Positions 7,688-20,249 of a DNA stretch of 55,835 bases are shown one piece after another. The notes under the pieces are model-generated. The model did not search any database. It had not been told where the DNA came from and worked only from the letters and a program-made list of their open reading frames with translations. Source of the stretch: Planctomycetota bacterium (GTDB taxonomy: Bacteria > Planctomycetota > Planctomycetia > Pirellulales > Pirellulaceae); assembly GCA_029259935.1 (NCBI GenBank), contig JAJDEH010000175.1, positions 1-55,835 of the forward strand, read 5' to 3'. The stretch's first letter is position 1, and each line of letters opens with the position of its first letter. The position numbers were made by a program, and so were the translations under genes.

Positions 7688-9028
7688 CTAGCCGCCGAGG
7701 ACTTCGGACATTTCGCCGGTGCTGTCGGCAAACGAATCGATGGGCACGCCCAAGCGATCGAGCATGGTGACAAACAGATTCGCCAGCGGCGTATCCTCAC
7801 CACAACGGAGGTATTGCCCGTGGCGAATTCCAAGGCCGCCACCGCCCGCCAGCAATAGCGGATAGTTGCGGTTGTTGTGCGTCTTGCTGTTGCTGCTGCC
7901 GTAGAAGACCATCGTCCGGTCAAGCAGCGAGCTGTCCCCCTCGCGGGTTTCGGCCATGCGTTTCAGAAAATGTGCAAGCTGCTCGGTCAAGAACTGATCG
8001 AATCGTCCCAGGTTCTCTTGCCCGCCCTTCTTACCCGCGCCGTGGGCCAAGCCGTGCCAGTTGCCTTTTAGTCCGATACAAGCCGGGAAGGCGTTGGCGA
8101 TGGTGGTGGCTCCCGCGACCTGCCCGATCATGTAGGTCGCCAAACGGGTCGTGTCCGTTTGAAAGGCGAGGAACATCAGGTCGTACATCGCCCGCAGGTA
8201 TTCCTTGGGCGACTTGGGATCGGCCGCCAGATCGACCGAGGCGGGATCGATGTCCGGTTTGGGAATGTCGAGCCACTTTTGTGATTGCTTCACCCGTTGC
8301 TCGACGTCGCGCACGGAAGCCAAGTACTCGTCAAGTTTTTGTTGGTCTCGTTTGCCGAGCCGCGTCTTTAGCGACCGCGAATGCTCCCGCACCAAATCCA
8401 ACATGCTGGCCGAATTTTCCAGCCGCTGCCGGGCCGTTTTAGCCGACGTGCCTTCCTCCGTGCCAAACAGCCGGTCGAAAATCTGCCGCGGCTTGCTCAG
8501 CGCCGGAACGGGCCGGCCGTCGGCGGAGAAAGAGAGGGTCGTGGCGCGTGTTGGTTCGCCGACTCCGCCATCGCTGGAAAATGTCAACGCGTTGAATCGG
8601 GTTTGTTGGCCCAAGAACCGCGCCGCGTATTGGTCGATGGAAATGGTGTTGGTGAACTGGCTGCCGGCCAAGTCGGATCCGGTCAGAAACGTGTCGCCGG
8701 TGTCGTGTCCGCCTAACTTCCTTCCTTTTGGATGAGACAATCCGCCGAAGACAGTGAAATCTTCACGCAACGTTTCCAGCGGACTCAAGGGATTGGTCAG
8801 TTGATAGTCGCGGCCTTCGCCCGTGGGGAACCAGCCCCATTGGCGGTCTTCGCTGCCGTCTTTGGGCATCGCCACGCCAAACGGGAAAAAGACGCAGCAC
8901 ATTCGCCGGGGCAGTTCCACCTTTTCAGCGGCACCGTGCAACATTCCTTCCAACATCGGCAGCGCCAAAGCGACCCCGGCGCCCTTGAGGCACGTTCGGC
9001 GGTCGAGTTGCCAAGATTTTCGCGACAT
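7688..9028 (-). CDS. DUF1552 family Tat-exported protein
   Basis: About 446 residues. Residues 9-30 hold a twin-arginine signal (DRRTCLKGAGVALALPML), so export is likely folded. The body shows DUF1552 hallmarks: 'PRRMCCVFFPFGVAMP', 'FTVFGGLSHPKGRKLGGHD', 'SIDQYAARFLG', 'LDEYLASVRDVEQRVKQSQ' and a C-terminal 'DSSLLDRTMVFYGSSNSKTHNNRNYPLLLAGGG' region. The fold is thought to be related to the alkaline-phosphatase/sulfatase group; the substrate is unknown. ATG 9028 was chosen over the GTG one codon upstream. It lies 24 bases downstream of the DUF1592-type cytochrome gene, with which it almost always pairs in planctomycetes, and is presumably cotranscribed. Confidence 0.93.
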   Translation of the reverse strand: MSRKSWQLDRRTCLKGAGVALALPMLEGMLHGAAEKVELPRRMCCVFFPFGVAMPKDGSEDRQWGWFPTGEGRDYQLTNPLSPLETLREDFTVFGGLSHPKGRKLGGHDTGDTFLTGSDLAGSQFTNTISIDQYAARFLGQQTRFNALTFSSDGGVGEPTRATTLSFSADGRPVPALSKPRQIFDRLFGTEEGTSAKTARQRLENSASMLDLVREHSRSLKTRLGKRDQQKLDEYLASVRDVEQRVKQSQKWLDIPKPDIDPASVDLAADPKSPKEYLRAMYDLMFLAFQTDTTRLATYMIGQVAGATTIANAFPACIGLKGNWHGLAHGAGKKGGQENLGRFDQFLTEQLAHFLKRMAETREGDSSLLDRTMVFYGSSNSKTHNNRNYPLLLAGGGGLGIRHGQYLRCGEDTPLANLFVTMLDRLGVPIDSFADSTGEMSEVLGG

Positions 9029-9052
9029 CACTTTTTCCCTTGAGTATTGGGA

Positions 9053-11521
9053 CTATTTCGTTTGAAAAGGGTCGCTCCGGACAATCGCCACGATCAACTC
9101 GCGCAGGCGATAGTCCTCGGCGGCGAAGCTTTCGGTCAATGAATCGATGGTGGGCCGATCGGATAATTCCAACGAGCGGCCCAAGCCGTACGTCAACAGG
9201 CGTTTTACCACAGCCTGGGCGAATTGATTTCGCCGATGCTCGAGAAGATACTGCTTTAGCTCTTCCACTCCACGAACCTCGCTTCCGTCGGGTAACGTGG
9301 CCGAGGCATCGATGGGCGTTGCCTCGCGTTTCCTATTGTTCTTGGCAAGCGGTGTCAATTCGGTTCGCCAGCGGCCGACGGCGTCGTAGTTTTCAAAAGC
9401 GATACCCCAGGGATCGATTCCATGATGGCAATTATTGCACGCTTGCTTCTTGCGATGAATTTCCAATTGCCGCTTCAACGGCAAGCCGGCTAGGTCGGGC
9501 TCTTCGGGATCGAGTTCCGGAACGTCGGGCGGAGGTGGCGGCGGCGGGTCGTCCAACAGGCGATCGAGCAGCCACACGGCCCGCTTGATCGGATGAGAAT
9601 CCTCGCCGTTTGAATTCGCCAACAGAAAGCTCCCCTGACCAAGCAATCCTCCCCGGCGATCCTCGGGCGTTAGCGCGACGCGCTCGAACGAGCTTCCGCG
9701 CGGGCCGGAAATGCCGTAGTGTTCGGCCAAGCGACGGTTGAGCATTGCGAAGTCCGCATCCAGCAGCGTCAGACAACTAAGATTCTCGTCCAGGATGGCA
9801 GCGAAGAAGCGTTGTGTTTCCGTCCGCATATCGGCCTTCAGCCGGTCGTCAAAGTTCGGATGAAACTCGGGATTCACCGCGACGCGATCCAGCGCTGCTA
9901 GGTCGAACCATTGTCGAGTGAAATGTTCAACAAACTGTCGCGAGCGCGGATCGTCAAGCATTCGCTCGATTTGAGCCGCCAACACCTTGGGCTTTCGCAA
10001 CTGGGCTGCCGCCGCCAACTCGAAAAGCCGCTCATCCGGCATCGCACTCCACAGAAAATACGACAGCCGCGACGCCAGTTCGTATTCGGTCAACGACTCT
10101 CGTTCATCGGCATTCTGCTTCGGTTCCGTCAAGTAAAGAAACTCCGGCGAGATGATCGCCATCGCCAGCACTTCGCGCATCGTCTCTTCGAACGTGGAAT
10201 AGTTTGGCCGCAGTCGGTCGTAAAACGTCATCATCACGTCGACGTCGTCGGGACCTGCGGGACGGCGATAGGCGCGAGAAAGAAACCGCTCGAGTACCTG
10301 GCGTGCATAACGCGGTTCGTCGCCGGCATGGTCCGAAGAAAACAGAATCCGCGTGTGGCTGGGCGGCGGCCAACTCTCCAGCAGCGGCCCTTCAAACTCG
10401 ACCGACTCGACCACGATCAGCGGTTCGTTTGGATCGGCGGGCGAATCTTTCTTGGCGTTCTTTTTATTCTTTTTTTTCTTCTTCCCTTTCGGTTTCTCAT
10501 CGCCGCCGTCGCCGCTGTTGTAAACCGTGATTTGCAAGCCTGGATACTTGGGGTTGTGGCCAGGCAGGGGAAACTCTTCGATGCGAGCGCGGAATTCAAA
10601 CGTAACCGGTTCATCGCCCGTGGAGACATCGCCCGTGGGGACGTCAACTTCGCCCAGCGTCTTCTCCGGGGCCCGCACATCGGCCCGCACGCCCATCGCC
10701 ACGCGCATTCGCGGCAGCGGCGCATGGTCGGGCGCGACACCGCTGGCACGGACGCGAACTAGGACTTCGCCCTGTCGTGGAAACTGCTCCATGCGAACGA
10801 GAAAACGGCCATTGCGGCCCAAGCGATTCGAGACTTCGCCTTTCACACGGCGCACCTTTTCGCTCTTTTCGGCGCGGTGCGAGTAAACCCGCGGCTTGTC
10901 ACCCGTAACGATCGCCTTGGCCAACCCCATCCTGGCGGCCTTCAAGTACAACTCGATCTGCAACGGCGAGATGCCCAGCGCCGCGCCATTGTTCTTGAAA
11001 CCGTCCGACGAAGTGGACTCGGGCGGCAGGTCCGCGGCGTAGTCGAGGTCGACGCCCAACAAATCGCGCAACGTGTTGTTGAATTCATATCGCGTCAGCC
11101 GCCGCAGCACGACCTGTCCGCCAGTCGCGCGGCGAATCTCCGCCGCACGCCGCAACTCGCGCGTCAGCCAGTCGACCACCTTTTGGCGTTGGCCGTCGGT
11201 GAGCGGAGATGCCTTCTCGGGCGGCATTTCGCCGAGGTTCAATTTGTTGAGTACATCGTGCCACGTCTCGGCATCCGGGCTCGCGACCAAGTCAGGGTTG
11301 AGTGTGTCAAGCCGCAGATCGGCCTCTTGCTTCTCCAGGCCGTGGCAATGATAGCAAAGTTCCTTCAGCACCGGTTGGACGTCACGGCGAAACAAGGTTA
11401 GGTCGGTCCTTTCGTCGTCGGCGATTGCCGCGTTGCTGAACGCCGCGTTGCTGAATGCCGCGACCGAGCAGGCCAGAATCAGCATTTTCACCAATAACGA
11501 GAAGCGAAATGGTCTTGCCAT
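9053..11521 (-). CDS. Cytochrome / DUF1587-DUF1592-DUF1588-DUF1585 protein
   Basis: About 822 residues: a signal peptide (residues 1-34), then CYHCH (heme motif, about residue 56) with GLEKQEADLRLD. Next come DUF1587 ('RRLTRYEFNNTLRDLLGVDL'), a beta-rich middle with a lysine-rich linker of about 15 Lys residues (about residues 350-365), DUF1592 ('PDERLFELAAAAQL'), DUF1588 ('GGLLGQGSFLLANSNGEDSHPI') and DUF1585 at the C terminus. A second CxxCH (ACNNCHHGIDPWG) precedes DUF1585. It is partner of the DUF1552 protein downstream. The signal peptide contains a tandem AAFSN duplication from a 15-base DNA repeat near 11430-11460. ATG 11539 is an alternative start six residues longer. Confidence 0.92.
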   Translation of the reverse strand: MARPFRFSLLVKMLILACSVAAFSNAAFSNAAIADDERTDLTLFRRDVQPVLKELCYHCHGLEKQEADLRLDTLNPDLVASPDAETWHDVLNKLNLGEMPPEKASPLTDGQRQKVVDWLTRELRRAAEIRRATGGQVVLRRLTRYEFNNTLRDLLGVDLDYAADLPPESTSSDGFKNNGAALGISPLQIELYLKAARMGLAKAIVTGDKPRVYSHRAEKSEKVRRVKGEVSNRLGRNGRFLVRMEQFPRQGEVLVRVRASGVAPDHAPLPRMRVAMGVRADVRAPEKTLGEVDVPTGDVSTGDEPVTFEFRARIEEFPLPGHNPKYPGLQITVYNSGDGGDEKPKGKKKKKNKKNAKKDSPADPNEPLIVVESVEFEGPLLESWPPPSHTRILFSSDHAGDEPRYARQVLERFLSRAYRRPAGPDDVDVMMTFYDRLRPNYSTFEETMREVLAMAIISPEFLYLTEPKQNADERESLTEYELASRLSYFLWSAMPDERLFELAAAAQLRKPKVLAAQIERMLDDPRSRQFVEHFTRQWFDLAALDRVAVNPEFHPNFDDRLKADMRTETQRFFAAILDENLSCLTLLDADFAMLNRRLAEHYGISGPRGSSFERVALTPEDRRGGLLGQGSFLLANSNGEDSHPIKRAVWLLDRLLDDPPPPPPPDVPELDPEEPDLAGLPLKRQLEIHRKKQACNNCHHGIDPWGIAFENYDAVGRWRTELTPLAKNNRKREATPIDASATLPDGSEVRGVEELKQYLLEHRRNQFAQAVVKRLLTYGLGRSLELSDRPTIDSLTESFAAEDYRLRELIVAIVRSDPFQTK

Positions 11522-11773
11522 GGTTTGAGGATAGAGCATGGAAGTGGGTGACGATCGGTATGTCGAGAAGGTGGGCGGGATTGCGCTGGCGAATTACGTC
11601 AAGCGAATAGGCATATTCTAACTGTCCACTAGATGAAAACAACGGGAAACGAAACTCGCCTGGACGTGCCCACGCGGTGAATCCGTCCCTTCACTGGGGC
11701 GAACGGCGATGTTCTTCGGCTATATTAACGACAATTGGCAGGGCACGTTTGGATTGGGTGCCGGGAGAGTTTC

Positions 11774-12067
11774 GTGAGCCAAAGATTCTGGACGATCCGT
11801 GATTTGTTCCTGCTGACCGTATTCGCGGCGTTGCCATTGCTGCCCATGCGTGTCTACGTTTCGGCGCATTTCCCGGCGCGGCCAGTTTGGCTCACGCATC
11901 TGCTGATTCTGAGTGCCATCGTATTGGGTTGCGGTTTTGCCTCCGCTTGCTTCGGCCGGACCCTCGGCAGTACGAAGTCGACAATCAAACTATGGATGCA
12001 AGGATGCGGCGGCTCGGCCGCTTTACTGCTGGCTGCCGACTTGTTCACCGTAGTCGTGTTGCTTTAA
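11774..12067 (+). CDS. Small integral membrane protein
   Basis: About 97 residues with three hydrophobic stretches: residues about 9-24 (DLFLLTVFAALPLLPM), 37-58 and 77-97. No family is recognised. I chose the GTG at 11774 because GGGAGAG lies at a good Shine-Dalgarno distance; an ATG-like start upstream at 11735 would add a non-hydrophobic leader. It is oriented against the ATP synthase operon, and its stop faces that of atpC 66 bases away. The gap 11522-11773 between this gene and the divergent cytochrome gene shows no other feature. Confidence 0.6.
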   Translation: MSQRFWTIRDLFLLTVFAALPLLPMRVYVSAHFPARPVWLTHLLILSAIVLGCGFASACFGRTLGSTKSTIKLWMQGCGGSAALLLAADLFTVVVLL

Positions 12068-12133
12068 CCGACGTTGCCAAATGACTACCGACGTGCGCCG
12101 CGCGATCCACAAAGGCCTGGACTTCAGCACGAC

Positions 12134-12538
12134 CTAGCTGTTGCCGGCTTTCTTGGCGACGTGAAGCATCGCCCGGGCTTGTGCGACGCTACGGTCGCGA
12201 ATCTCCATAAGCTCCGCCGAATTGGCGAGTTGTTTGCGCGCCTCGGCAAGCTGTTCCTGGGCGACAGCGGCATCTAATTGGCCGGCTCGCACCGCGCGGC
12301 TGGTCAACACCGAGACCACGTTGTCGGCGACTTGCACAAAGCCGCCGTCCACGTAATAGGCGGCGGTCTTGTCGCCGGTTTTGATTCGCATCTCGCCATA
12401 GCCCAGACGGCCGATCATCGGGCTGCGGCCAGGACCGATGCCGATTTCACCGTCGAACAGCGGCAGGGCCACGAAGTCGGCCTTTTCGTCCAGGGCGGTG
12501 GCTTCCGGGGTGACGACGATGCAATTCAGTCCAGCCAT
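12134..12538 (-). CDS. atpC: F-type ATP synthase epsilon subunit
   Basis: 134 residues, the usual length for the epsilon subunit of the F1 central stalk. The N-terminal beta-sandwich is clear ('CIVVTPEATALDEKADFVALP', 'GEIGIGPGRSPMIGRLGYG') and the C-terminal helical hairpin is present ('AVAQEQLAEARKQL'). It couples gamma rotation to ATP synthesis and can inhibit hydrolysis. It is the last gene of the atp operon, 43 bases after atpD. No obvious intrinsic terminator follows in the 66 bases before the convergent gene at 12067. Confidence 0.96.
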   Translation of the reverse strand: MAGLNCIVVTPEATALDEKADFVALPLFDGEIGIGPGRSPMIGRLGYGEMRIKTGDKTAAYYVDGGFVQVADNVVSVLTSRAVRAGQLDAAVAQEQLAEARKQLANSAELMEIRDRSVAQARAMLHVAKKAGNS

Positions 12539-12581
12539 GTTGTTTGCTCAGTTCGGATCGGTTTGAGGAATGGCCCCGCCT

Positions 12582-14926
<2,345 letters not shown>

Positions 14927-14945
14927 CAGCGAATGCCTTGAAAAA

Positions 14946-15081
14946 AATCCGAATTTGGAATATCGAAATCCGAAACAAATACGAAATTCAAATGCTCAAA
15001 TGACCAAAACACGATCACTCCGAGTTTCGAACTTCAGATTTCGGATTTTGAATTTGTTTCGGATTTCGATATTCGGATTTG
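14946..15081. repeat. AT-rich palindromic MITE-like element inside the atp operon
   Basis: The left arm ATCCGAATTTGGAATATCGA and AATCCGAAACAAAT is mirrored by the right arm ATTTGTTTCGGATTTCGATA then TTCGGATT. The element is about 135 bases, AT-rich in a GC-richer background, and lies in the 195-base gap between atpA (upstream) and atpG. Elements of this look are common in planctomycete intergenic regions. It has no coding capacity. In RNA it would form a long hairpin between two ATP synthase cistrons. Confidence 0.85.
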
Positions 15082-15121
15082 TCTTTTTGGTTGCGGCCAC
15101 GCCGCGTGGAAAGTGCGGATC

Positions 15122-16675
<1,554 letters not shown>

Positions 16676-16738
16676 GAATTAGATTCCTCGAATTGCATCT
16701 CTTTTAGAGGATGGGTATCTGGGGGCCGCGAATTTTCT

Positions 16739-17365
16739 TTATTCCGCCAGGGCGAATCGATCCAGCGCGTCTCGGATTTGCTGAGTGACATTTTCCAAGG
16801 TCGCGCTGCGAACTTGCTCCAGGCGATTGGCCAAACTGCCGTCAAACACCGTGTCGCCGATTCGCACTTGGATGCCACCGATCAGATCCGGCTTGACTTC
16901 CGTTGTCAGTTCGACGTCCTGGCCGAGCAGCGTTTTCAGCCGGTTTGCCAGGTTGTCGAACATATCCGGACTGACGGGTTCGGCGGTGCGAACGGACACC
17001 TCCACCCGACCTCGTGCCTCGTTAAACAGGCGGCGGGCCGCGCGGCGCATCGCCCGCAAGCAATCGAAGCGGTCATGCTCGGCGACGACTTTGAGGAACT
17101 TCAGCAACTCACCGGTCATTTTGCCAGCGAATGCTTTGTCCAACATGCTTAACTTGGCATCTGGCGGAACGCGTGGCGACGATATAGCCGCTTCAAATTT
17201 GGGGAGCTTGGCCAGCACGTCACTTACCACGCTGTCCAATTCGCCCAAGACGCTTTCCGTGTTGCCGGACTTCTCCGTCGCACCCAGCAACGCCTTGGCG
17301 TAGACCGTGCCCAGGTATTGCTGGTCGGAATCGAAGGACTCTGATGTGGTTTCCGTTGCGGCCAT
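16739..17365 (-). CDS. atpH: F-type ATP synthase delta subunit
   Basis: 208 residues, slightly longer than the common 175-185 because of an acidic N-terminal extension (MAATETTSESFDSD). The OSCP/delta signature is present: 'YAKALLGATEKSG' at the start of the helical domain and 'DLIGGIQVRIGDTVFDGSLANRLEQ' near the C terminus. It joins the F1 head to the b-subunit stator. ATG 17365 was chosen over an in-frame start seven codons upstream because it begins the typical sequence. It lies 35 bases after atpF. Confidence 0.95.
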   Translation of the reverse strand: MAATETTSESFDSDQQYLGTVYAKALLGATEKSGNTESVLGELDSVVSDVLAKLPKFEAAISSPRVPPDAKLSMLDKAFAGKMTGELLKFLKVVAEHDRFDCLRAMRRAARRLFNEARGRVEVSVRTAEPVSPDMFDNLANRLKTLLGQDVELTTEVKPDLIGGIQVRIGDTVFDGSLANRLEQVRSATLENVTQQIRDALDRFALAE

Positions 17366-17400
17366 CGTTTGACTTTCGCCGGGCAATCAGCGAATTGCTG

Positions 17401-18096
17401 CTAGTTCTGACTGGGGAATTGGTCCAAAGCTTCTTTGATCAGATCCGAGTGCGCGTTGGAATCGACTTCCCGGCTAAGCATACGGCCGGTAAGAGCGACC
17501 GCGTCATTCACGACGCTTTGCGCAAGCTCGCTGACCGCCGCTTCCTTGGCGACACGAATCTCATCGATCGCCCGATCGCGTTCGCGCTGAGCTCCCTCCT
17601 TGGCCTCGGCAATCGTCTGTTCCTTCGTGAGCTCGGCTTCCTTGCGGGCTTCGGTTAGCAGTGCCTTCACCTCGTCCTGCGCGGCGGACAACTTATTCTC
17701 GTACTGCTTCAGCATCGCGCTGGCCTTCTCGGCACCTTGCTTTGCTTCGTCGATGTTATCGGAAATCGACTGTTCGCGTTTGGAGAGGCCTTCCATAATC
17801 GGCCCCCACGCAAACAGCCACAGAATTGCCAACAGCAGAAAGAAAACAATCGCGGTGCAAATCGCTAAATCGGGATCGACGGACAGTGGGTTGGTATTAG
17901 CCCCACCAGCGCCACTGTCGCCATGATCGGGGTGCGCAGCGTCACCGCCACTACCTTCGTCGGCCCCCGAGCCGCCACCGGATCCACTAGGTTCGGACTC
18001 GGTCGCTCCGCCTTCGCCCTCCGCACGCAGCGGAATACTGGCAACGGCAACCGACAGTCCGAATACCAACACGGATAGGAATCGCAACATGTTCAT
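17401..18096 (-). CDS. atpF: F-type ATP synthase b subunit with signal-like, Gly/Ser-rich extension
   Basis: 231 residues, compared with about 155-170 in most bacteria. The extra length is at the N terminus: a signal-like helix (MNMLRFLSVLVFGLSVAVAS) followed by a 45-residue Gly/Ser/Asp-rich segment (SGSGGGSGADEGSGGDAAH). The true membrane helix is at about residues 80-98 (IVFFLLLAILWLFAWGPI), then the long stator coiled coil ('KREQSISDNIDEAKQGAEKA' onward). The extended leader probably lies outside the cytoplasm. It is followed by atpH and preceded by atpE. Confidence 0.95.
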   Translation of the reverse strand: MNMLRFLSVLVFGLSVAVASIPLRAEGEGGATESEPSGSGGGSGADEGSGGDAAHPDHGDSGAGGANTNPLSVDPDLAICTAIVFFLLLAILWLFAWGPIMEGLSKREQSISDNIDEAKQGAEKASAMLKQYENKLSAAQDEVKALLTEARKEAELTKEQTIAEAKEGAQRERDRAIDEIRVAKEAAVSELAQSVVNDAVALTGRMLSREVDSNAHSDLIKEALDQFPSQN

Positions 18097-18121
18097 CTAG
18101 GTCTTCCGTTCCTGTTGAACG

Positions 18122-18472
18122 TCAACTGGCGTAGTTGAATAACATACAAACGATCAACCCAAAGAAGGTTGCACCTTCAATGAGAGCGGCGGAAATGATC
18201 ATCGCCGTTTGAATGTTTCCAGCGACTTCGGGTTGGCGAGCCATGCTTTCGACCGCGGCGGCACCGATCTTACCGATGCCATAGCCAGCACCGATGATGA
18301 CCAGACCCGCGCCGATCGCGGCACCAAACCAATGCGAACTTGTTTTGGCCCAAACCTTTTGGGCGTCGGCATCTTCAGGAGGGGTCTGAGCCATGACAGG
18401 CGAAGCAATCAATAGCACTACGACGACGAACAATAGAACCTTTAGAACCTTGAACACTAGTCCTGTCTCCAT
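18122..18472 (-). CDS. atpE: F-type ATP synthase c subunit with N-terminal leader
   Basis: About 116 residues; the usual c subunit is 75-90. Residues 1-29 form a signal-like leader (FKVLKVLLFVVVVLLIASPVMAQ), followed by a polar stretch and then the two-helix hairpin. The first helix has the glycine pattern 'GAAIGAGLVIIGAGYGIGKIG', the loop is 'ESMARQPE', and the second helix carries the ion-binding Glu in 'AALIEGATFFGLIV'. The residues after the Glu (G-A-T) do not match the Na+-ring pattern, so proton coupling is more likely. ATG 18472 was chosen because it starts the leader; an upstream start would run through atpB sequence. Confidence 0.95.
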   Translation of the reverse strand: METGLVFKVLKVLLFVVVVLLIASPVMAQTPPEDADAQKVWAKTSSHWFGAAIGAGLVIIGAGYGIGKIGAAAVESMARQPEVAGNIQTAMIISAALIEGATFFGLIVCMLFNYAS

Positions 18473-18513
18473 TTGAAAAATCAGTGATTCAATGACACGC
18501 GGGGGTTCCGAAC

Positions 18514-19485
18514 CTAGTGCGGATGCACCGCCATGCCGATAAACAATGCCGACAAAAACGTGAAGATGTAAGCTTGAAGAAATGCGACGAACAGTTCTAG
18601 CATGCTGAGGGCCGTAGCGCCCAGGATGCTGGCTGTCGAAATTCCCAGCCAACCATATAGACCAACTTTTACCGACGCCAAGATGAACGCGATGATTACG
18701 GCCAGCACTAAGTGCCCCGCCATCATGTTGGCCAACAAACGCACGGCGAGAACAAAATGCTTGATACAGAGGCCCAGCACTTCAATCAAGAAGATGCCCG
18801 GCTTCAAGATGATGGCAATGGGCAGCGGCAAATCCATGTGAGGCACCTGGCCGATCCAGAAGCCAACGGGACCCATCTTAGCCATGCCGGCAAAGACCAC
18901 CGTCAAGAAAGTGATCAGCGCTAACGCACCCGTCGTCGCCAAGGCTCCCGTGGGCGAACCGAGCCACGGCACCATGCCCAGCAGATTGCACGTCAGCACG
19001 AAAAAGAAAATCGTCCACAGAAATGGCAGAAACTTATCGGCTTCGTGCTTGCCGATGGCGGGTCGGGCGACTTCATCGCGAATAAACAGCAGCATGGCTT
19101 CAAAGAAGTTCCACAGTTTACCCGTTGGCCGTCCACCAAATCGAATTCGTGCGGCCAGCGGCACAAAGATTGCGACCAAGATAATCGCCCCGGCCACTTC
19201 CAGCATCATGAATTTCGAGACTTTCCCATCGAACGGCTCGATCATGTTGTCGATCGGTGCGAAGCCTATCTTGACATCGGCGAAGGGCTCGTGCTTCTCG
19301 CGCCATTGCGGCACTTCAATTCGGCCGTCCTCGCCACCGATGAAGCGAGGCACCTCGAAGTAGTCCGCGTCCTTGACATGGCCAATCAGATGTCCAGCAT
19401 CGAACGGGTTGTGTTCGTGATCGCCATGGCCACCATGCTCATGTGTTTTTTCGTGGCTCAAGGCGTCGTTGTTTTCGTTGGCCAT
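18514..19485 (-). CDS. atpB: F-type ATP synthase a subunit with His-rich N terminus
   Basis: 323 residues with about six membrane helices. The essential arginine helix is clear: 'HFVLAVRLLANMMAGHL'. The N-terminal 90 residues are unusually long and begin with a histidine-rich cluster (HEKTHEHGGHGDHEHNPF), which could bind metal ions but may only be a compositional quirk. The ATG at 19485 follows the preceding gene's stop by 14 bases. It forms the proton half-channels against the c ring. The C terminus ends 'SALFIGMAVHPH'. Confidence 0.96.
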   Translation of the reverse strand: MANENNDALSHEKTHEHGGHGDHEHNPFDAGHLIGHVKDADYFEVPRFIGGEDGRIEVPQWREKHEPFADVKIGFAPIDNMIEPFDGKVSKFMMLEVAGAIILVAIFVPLAARIRFGGRPTGKLWNFFEAMLLFIRDEVARPAIGKHEADKFLPFLWTIFFFVLTCNLLGMVPWLGSPTGALATTGALALITFLTVVFAGMAKMGPVGFWIGQVPHMDLPLPIAIILKPGIFLIEVLGLCIKHFVLAVRLLANMMAGHLVLAVIIAFILASVKVGLYGWLGISTASILGATALSMLELFVAFLQAYIFTFLSALFIGMAVHPH

Positions 19486-19499
19486 TACGGCGTGGTCTT

Positions 19500-19934
19500 T
19501 CAACTGGATGCGTTCGCTGGGCCGTGGGATTGGCCGCGTGTTACTAGAATCGTTTCGATCACTAACGTCAGCCCGTAAAACACGAGCAGGTAGTAGACTA
19601 AGCCAGCTTCGGCAATCGCCCCCCGCTTGAAATAGATCAAAATGCAAACCACCAACGGAACGACCATGCGGATCGCCATGGTGATGAGGACTTGATAGAG
19701 CAAGAGTTCAGGGGCGCGAAAGGGATGCGCGGCGACGAGGGCCAAAACCCCCGCCGAGAGACAAATGGCCAGCGCGGCCATGGCTGCACTGACACCCATC
19801 AAGCCCGAAATGAAAAACGCCAACGGGACGATCGCTACCGCGGCACTCAGCAGCACAATCGCAACCAAACCCGTCCGCGCACGCAAGCTGGAATGGTGAG
19901 TCATCAGGGGAGAGTGGTTATCCATTTTTGTCAT
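19500..19934 (-). CDS. ATP synthase I-like membrane protein
   Basis: About 144 residues with four hydrophobic segments after a polar N terminus: 'TGLVAIVLLSAAVAIVPLAFF', 'AAMAALAICLSAGVLALVAA', 'LLLYQVLITMAIRMVVPLVV' and 'GLVYYLLVFYGLTLVIETIL'. Position between atpZ and atpB, with overlap, makes it the AtpI-like helper of c-ring assembly or Mg2+ handling; sequence alone would not prove it. The start is uncertain: ATG 19934 or ATG 19925, both overlapping the end of atpZ. Expected in the inner membrane. Confidence 0.8.
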   Translation of the reverse strand: MTKMDNHSPLMTHHSSLRARTGLVAIVLLSAAVAIVPLAFFISGLMGVSAAMAALAICLSAGVLALVAAHPFRAPELLLYQVLITMAIRMVVPLVVCILIYFKRGAIAEAGLVYYLLVFYGLTLVIETILVTRGQSHGPANASS

Positions 19935-20187
19935 GGATTGAATCCCCATTTTTCTCACTGGAACTATTGCTCGACATTGACTTTGTGGCCTGAATCAGTT
20001 GCCACATTCCGATGGTCATGCCCAAGGCGAAGCCGATTAGTGTGAATATGAACTTGGTTTGAAGTTTTTGATCGAGCCAGTATCCGCCCACGCCGGGGAC
20101 TACCATCATGATGGAAATTGTGGTGATTCGGGATACCCAGCCCATGGCTAAAGCCATCGACGAGCGATCATCCGGTGTTTCAGTCAC
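19918..20187 (-). CDS. atpZ: AtpZ/AtpI family protein, first gene of the atp operon
   Basis: 89 residues. Two membrane helices (about residues 14-36, 'GWVSRITTISIMMVVPGVGGYW', and 45-66, 'FIFTLIGFALGMTIGMWQLI') match the short AtpZ/F0F1-assembly family: the glycine-rich first helix ends with 'GYWLDQKL' and the second with 'GMWQLIQA'. It is the first gene of the operon. Its 3' end overlaps the next gene. The upstream region (20188-20810) should hold the operon promoter; I could not pick a convincing -35/-10 pair by eye. Confidence 0.85.
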   Translation of the reverse strand: MTETPDDRSSMALAMGWVSRITTISIMMVVPGVGGYWLDQKLQTKFIFTLIGFALGMTIGMWQLIQATKSMSSNSSSEKNGDSIHDKNG

Positions 20188-20249
20188 TCACGTGCCAACT
20201 TTGGGAACTGACATTCAACACCAACCACTCACATCAGGGGGGTATTGAA

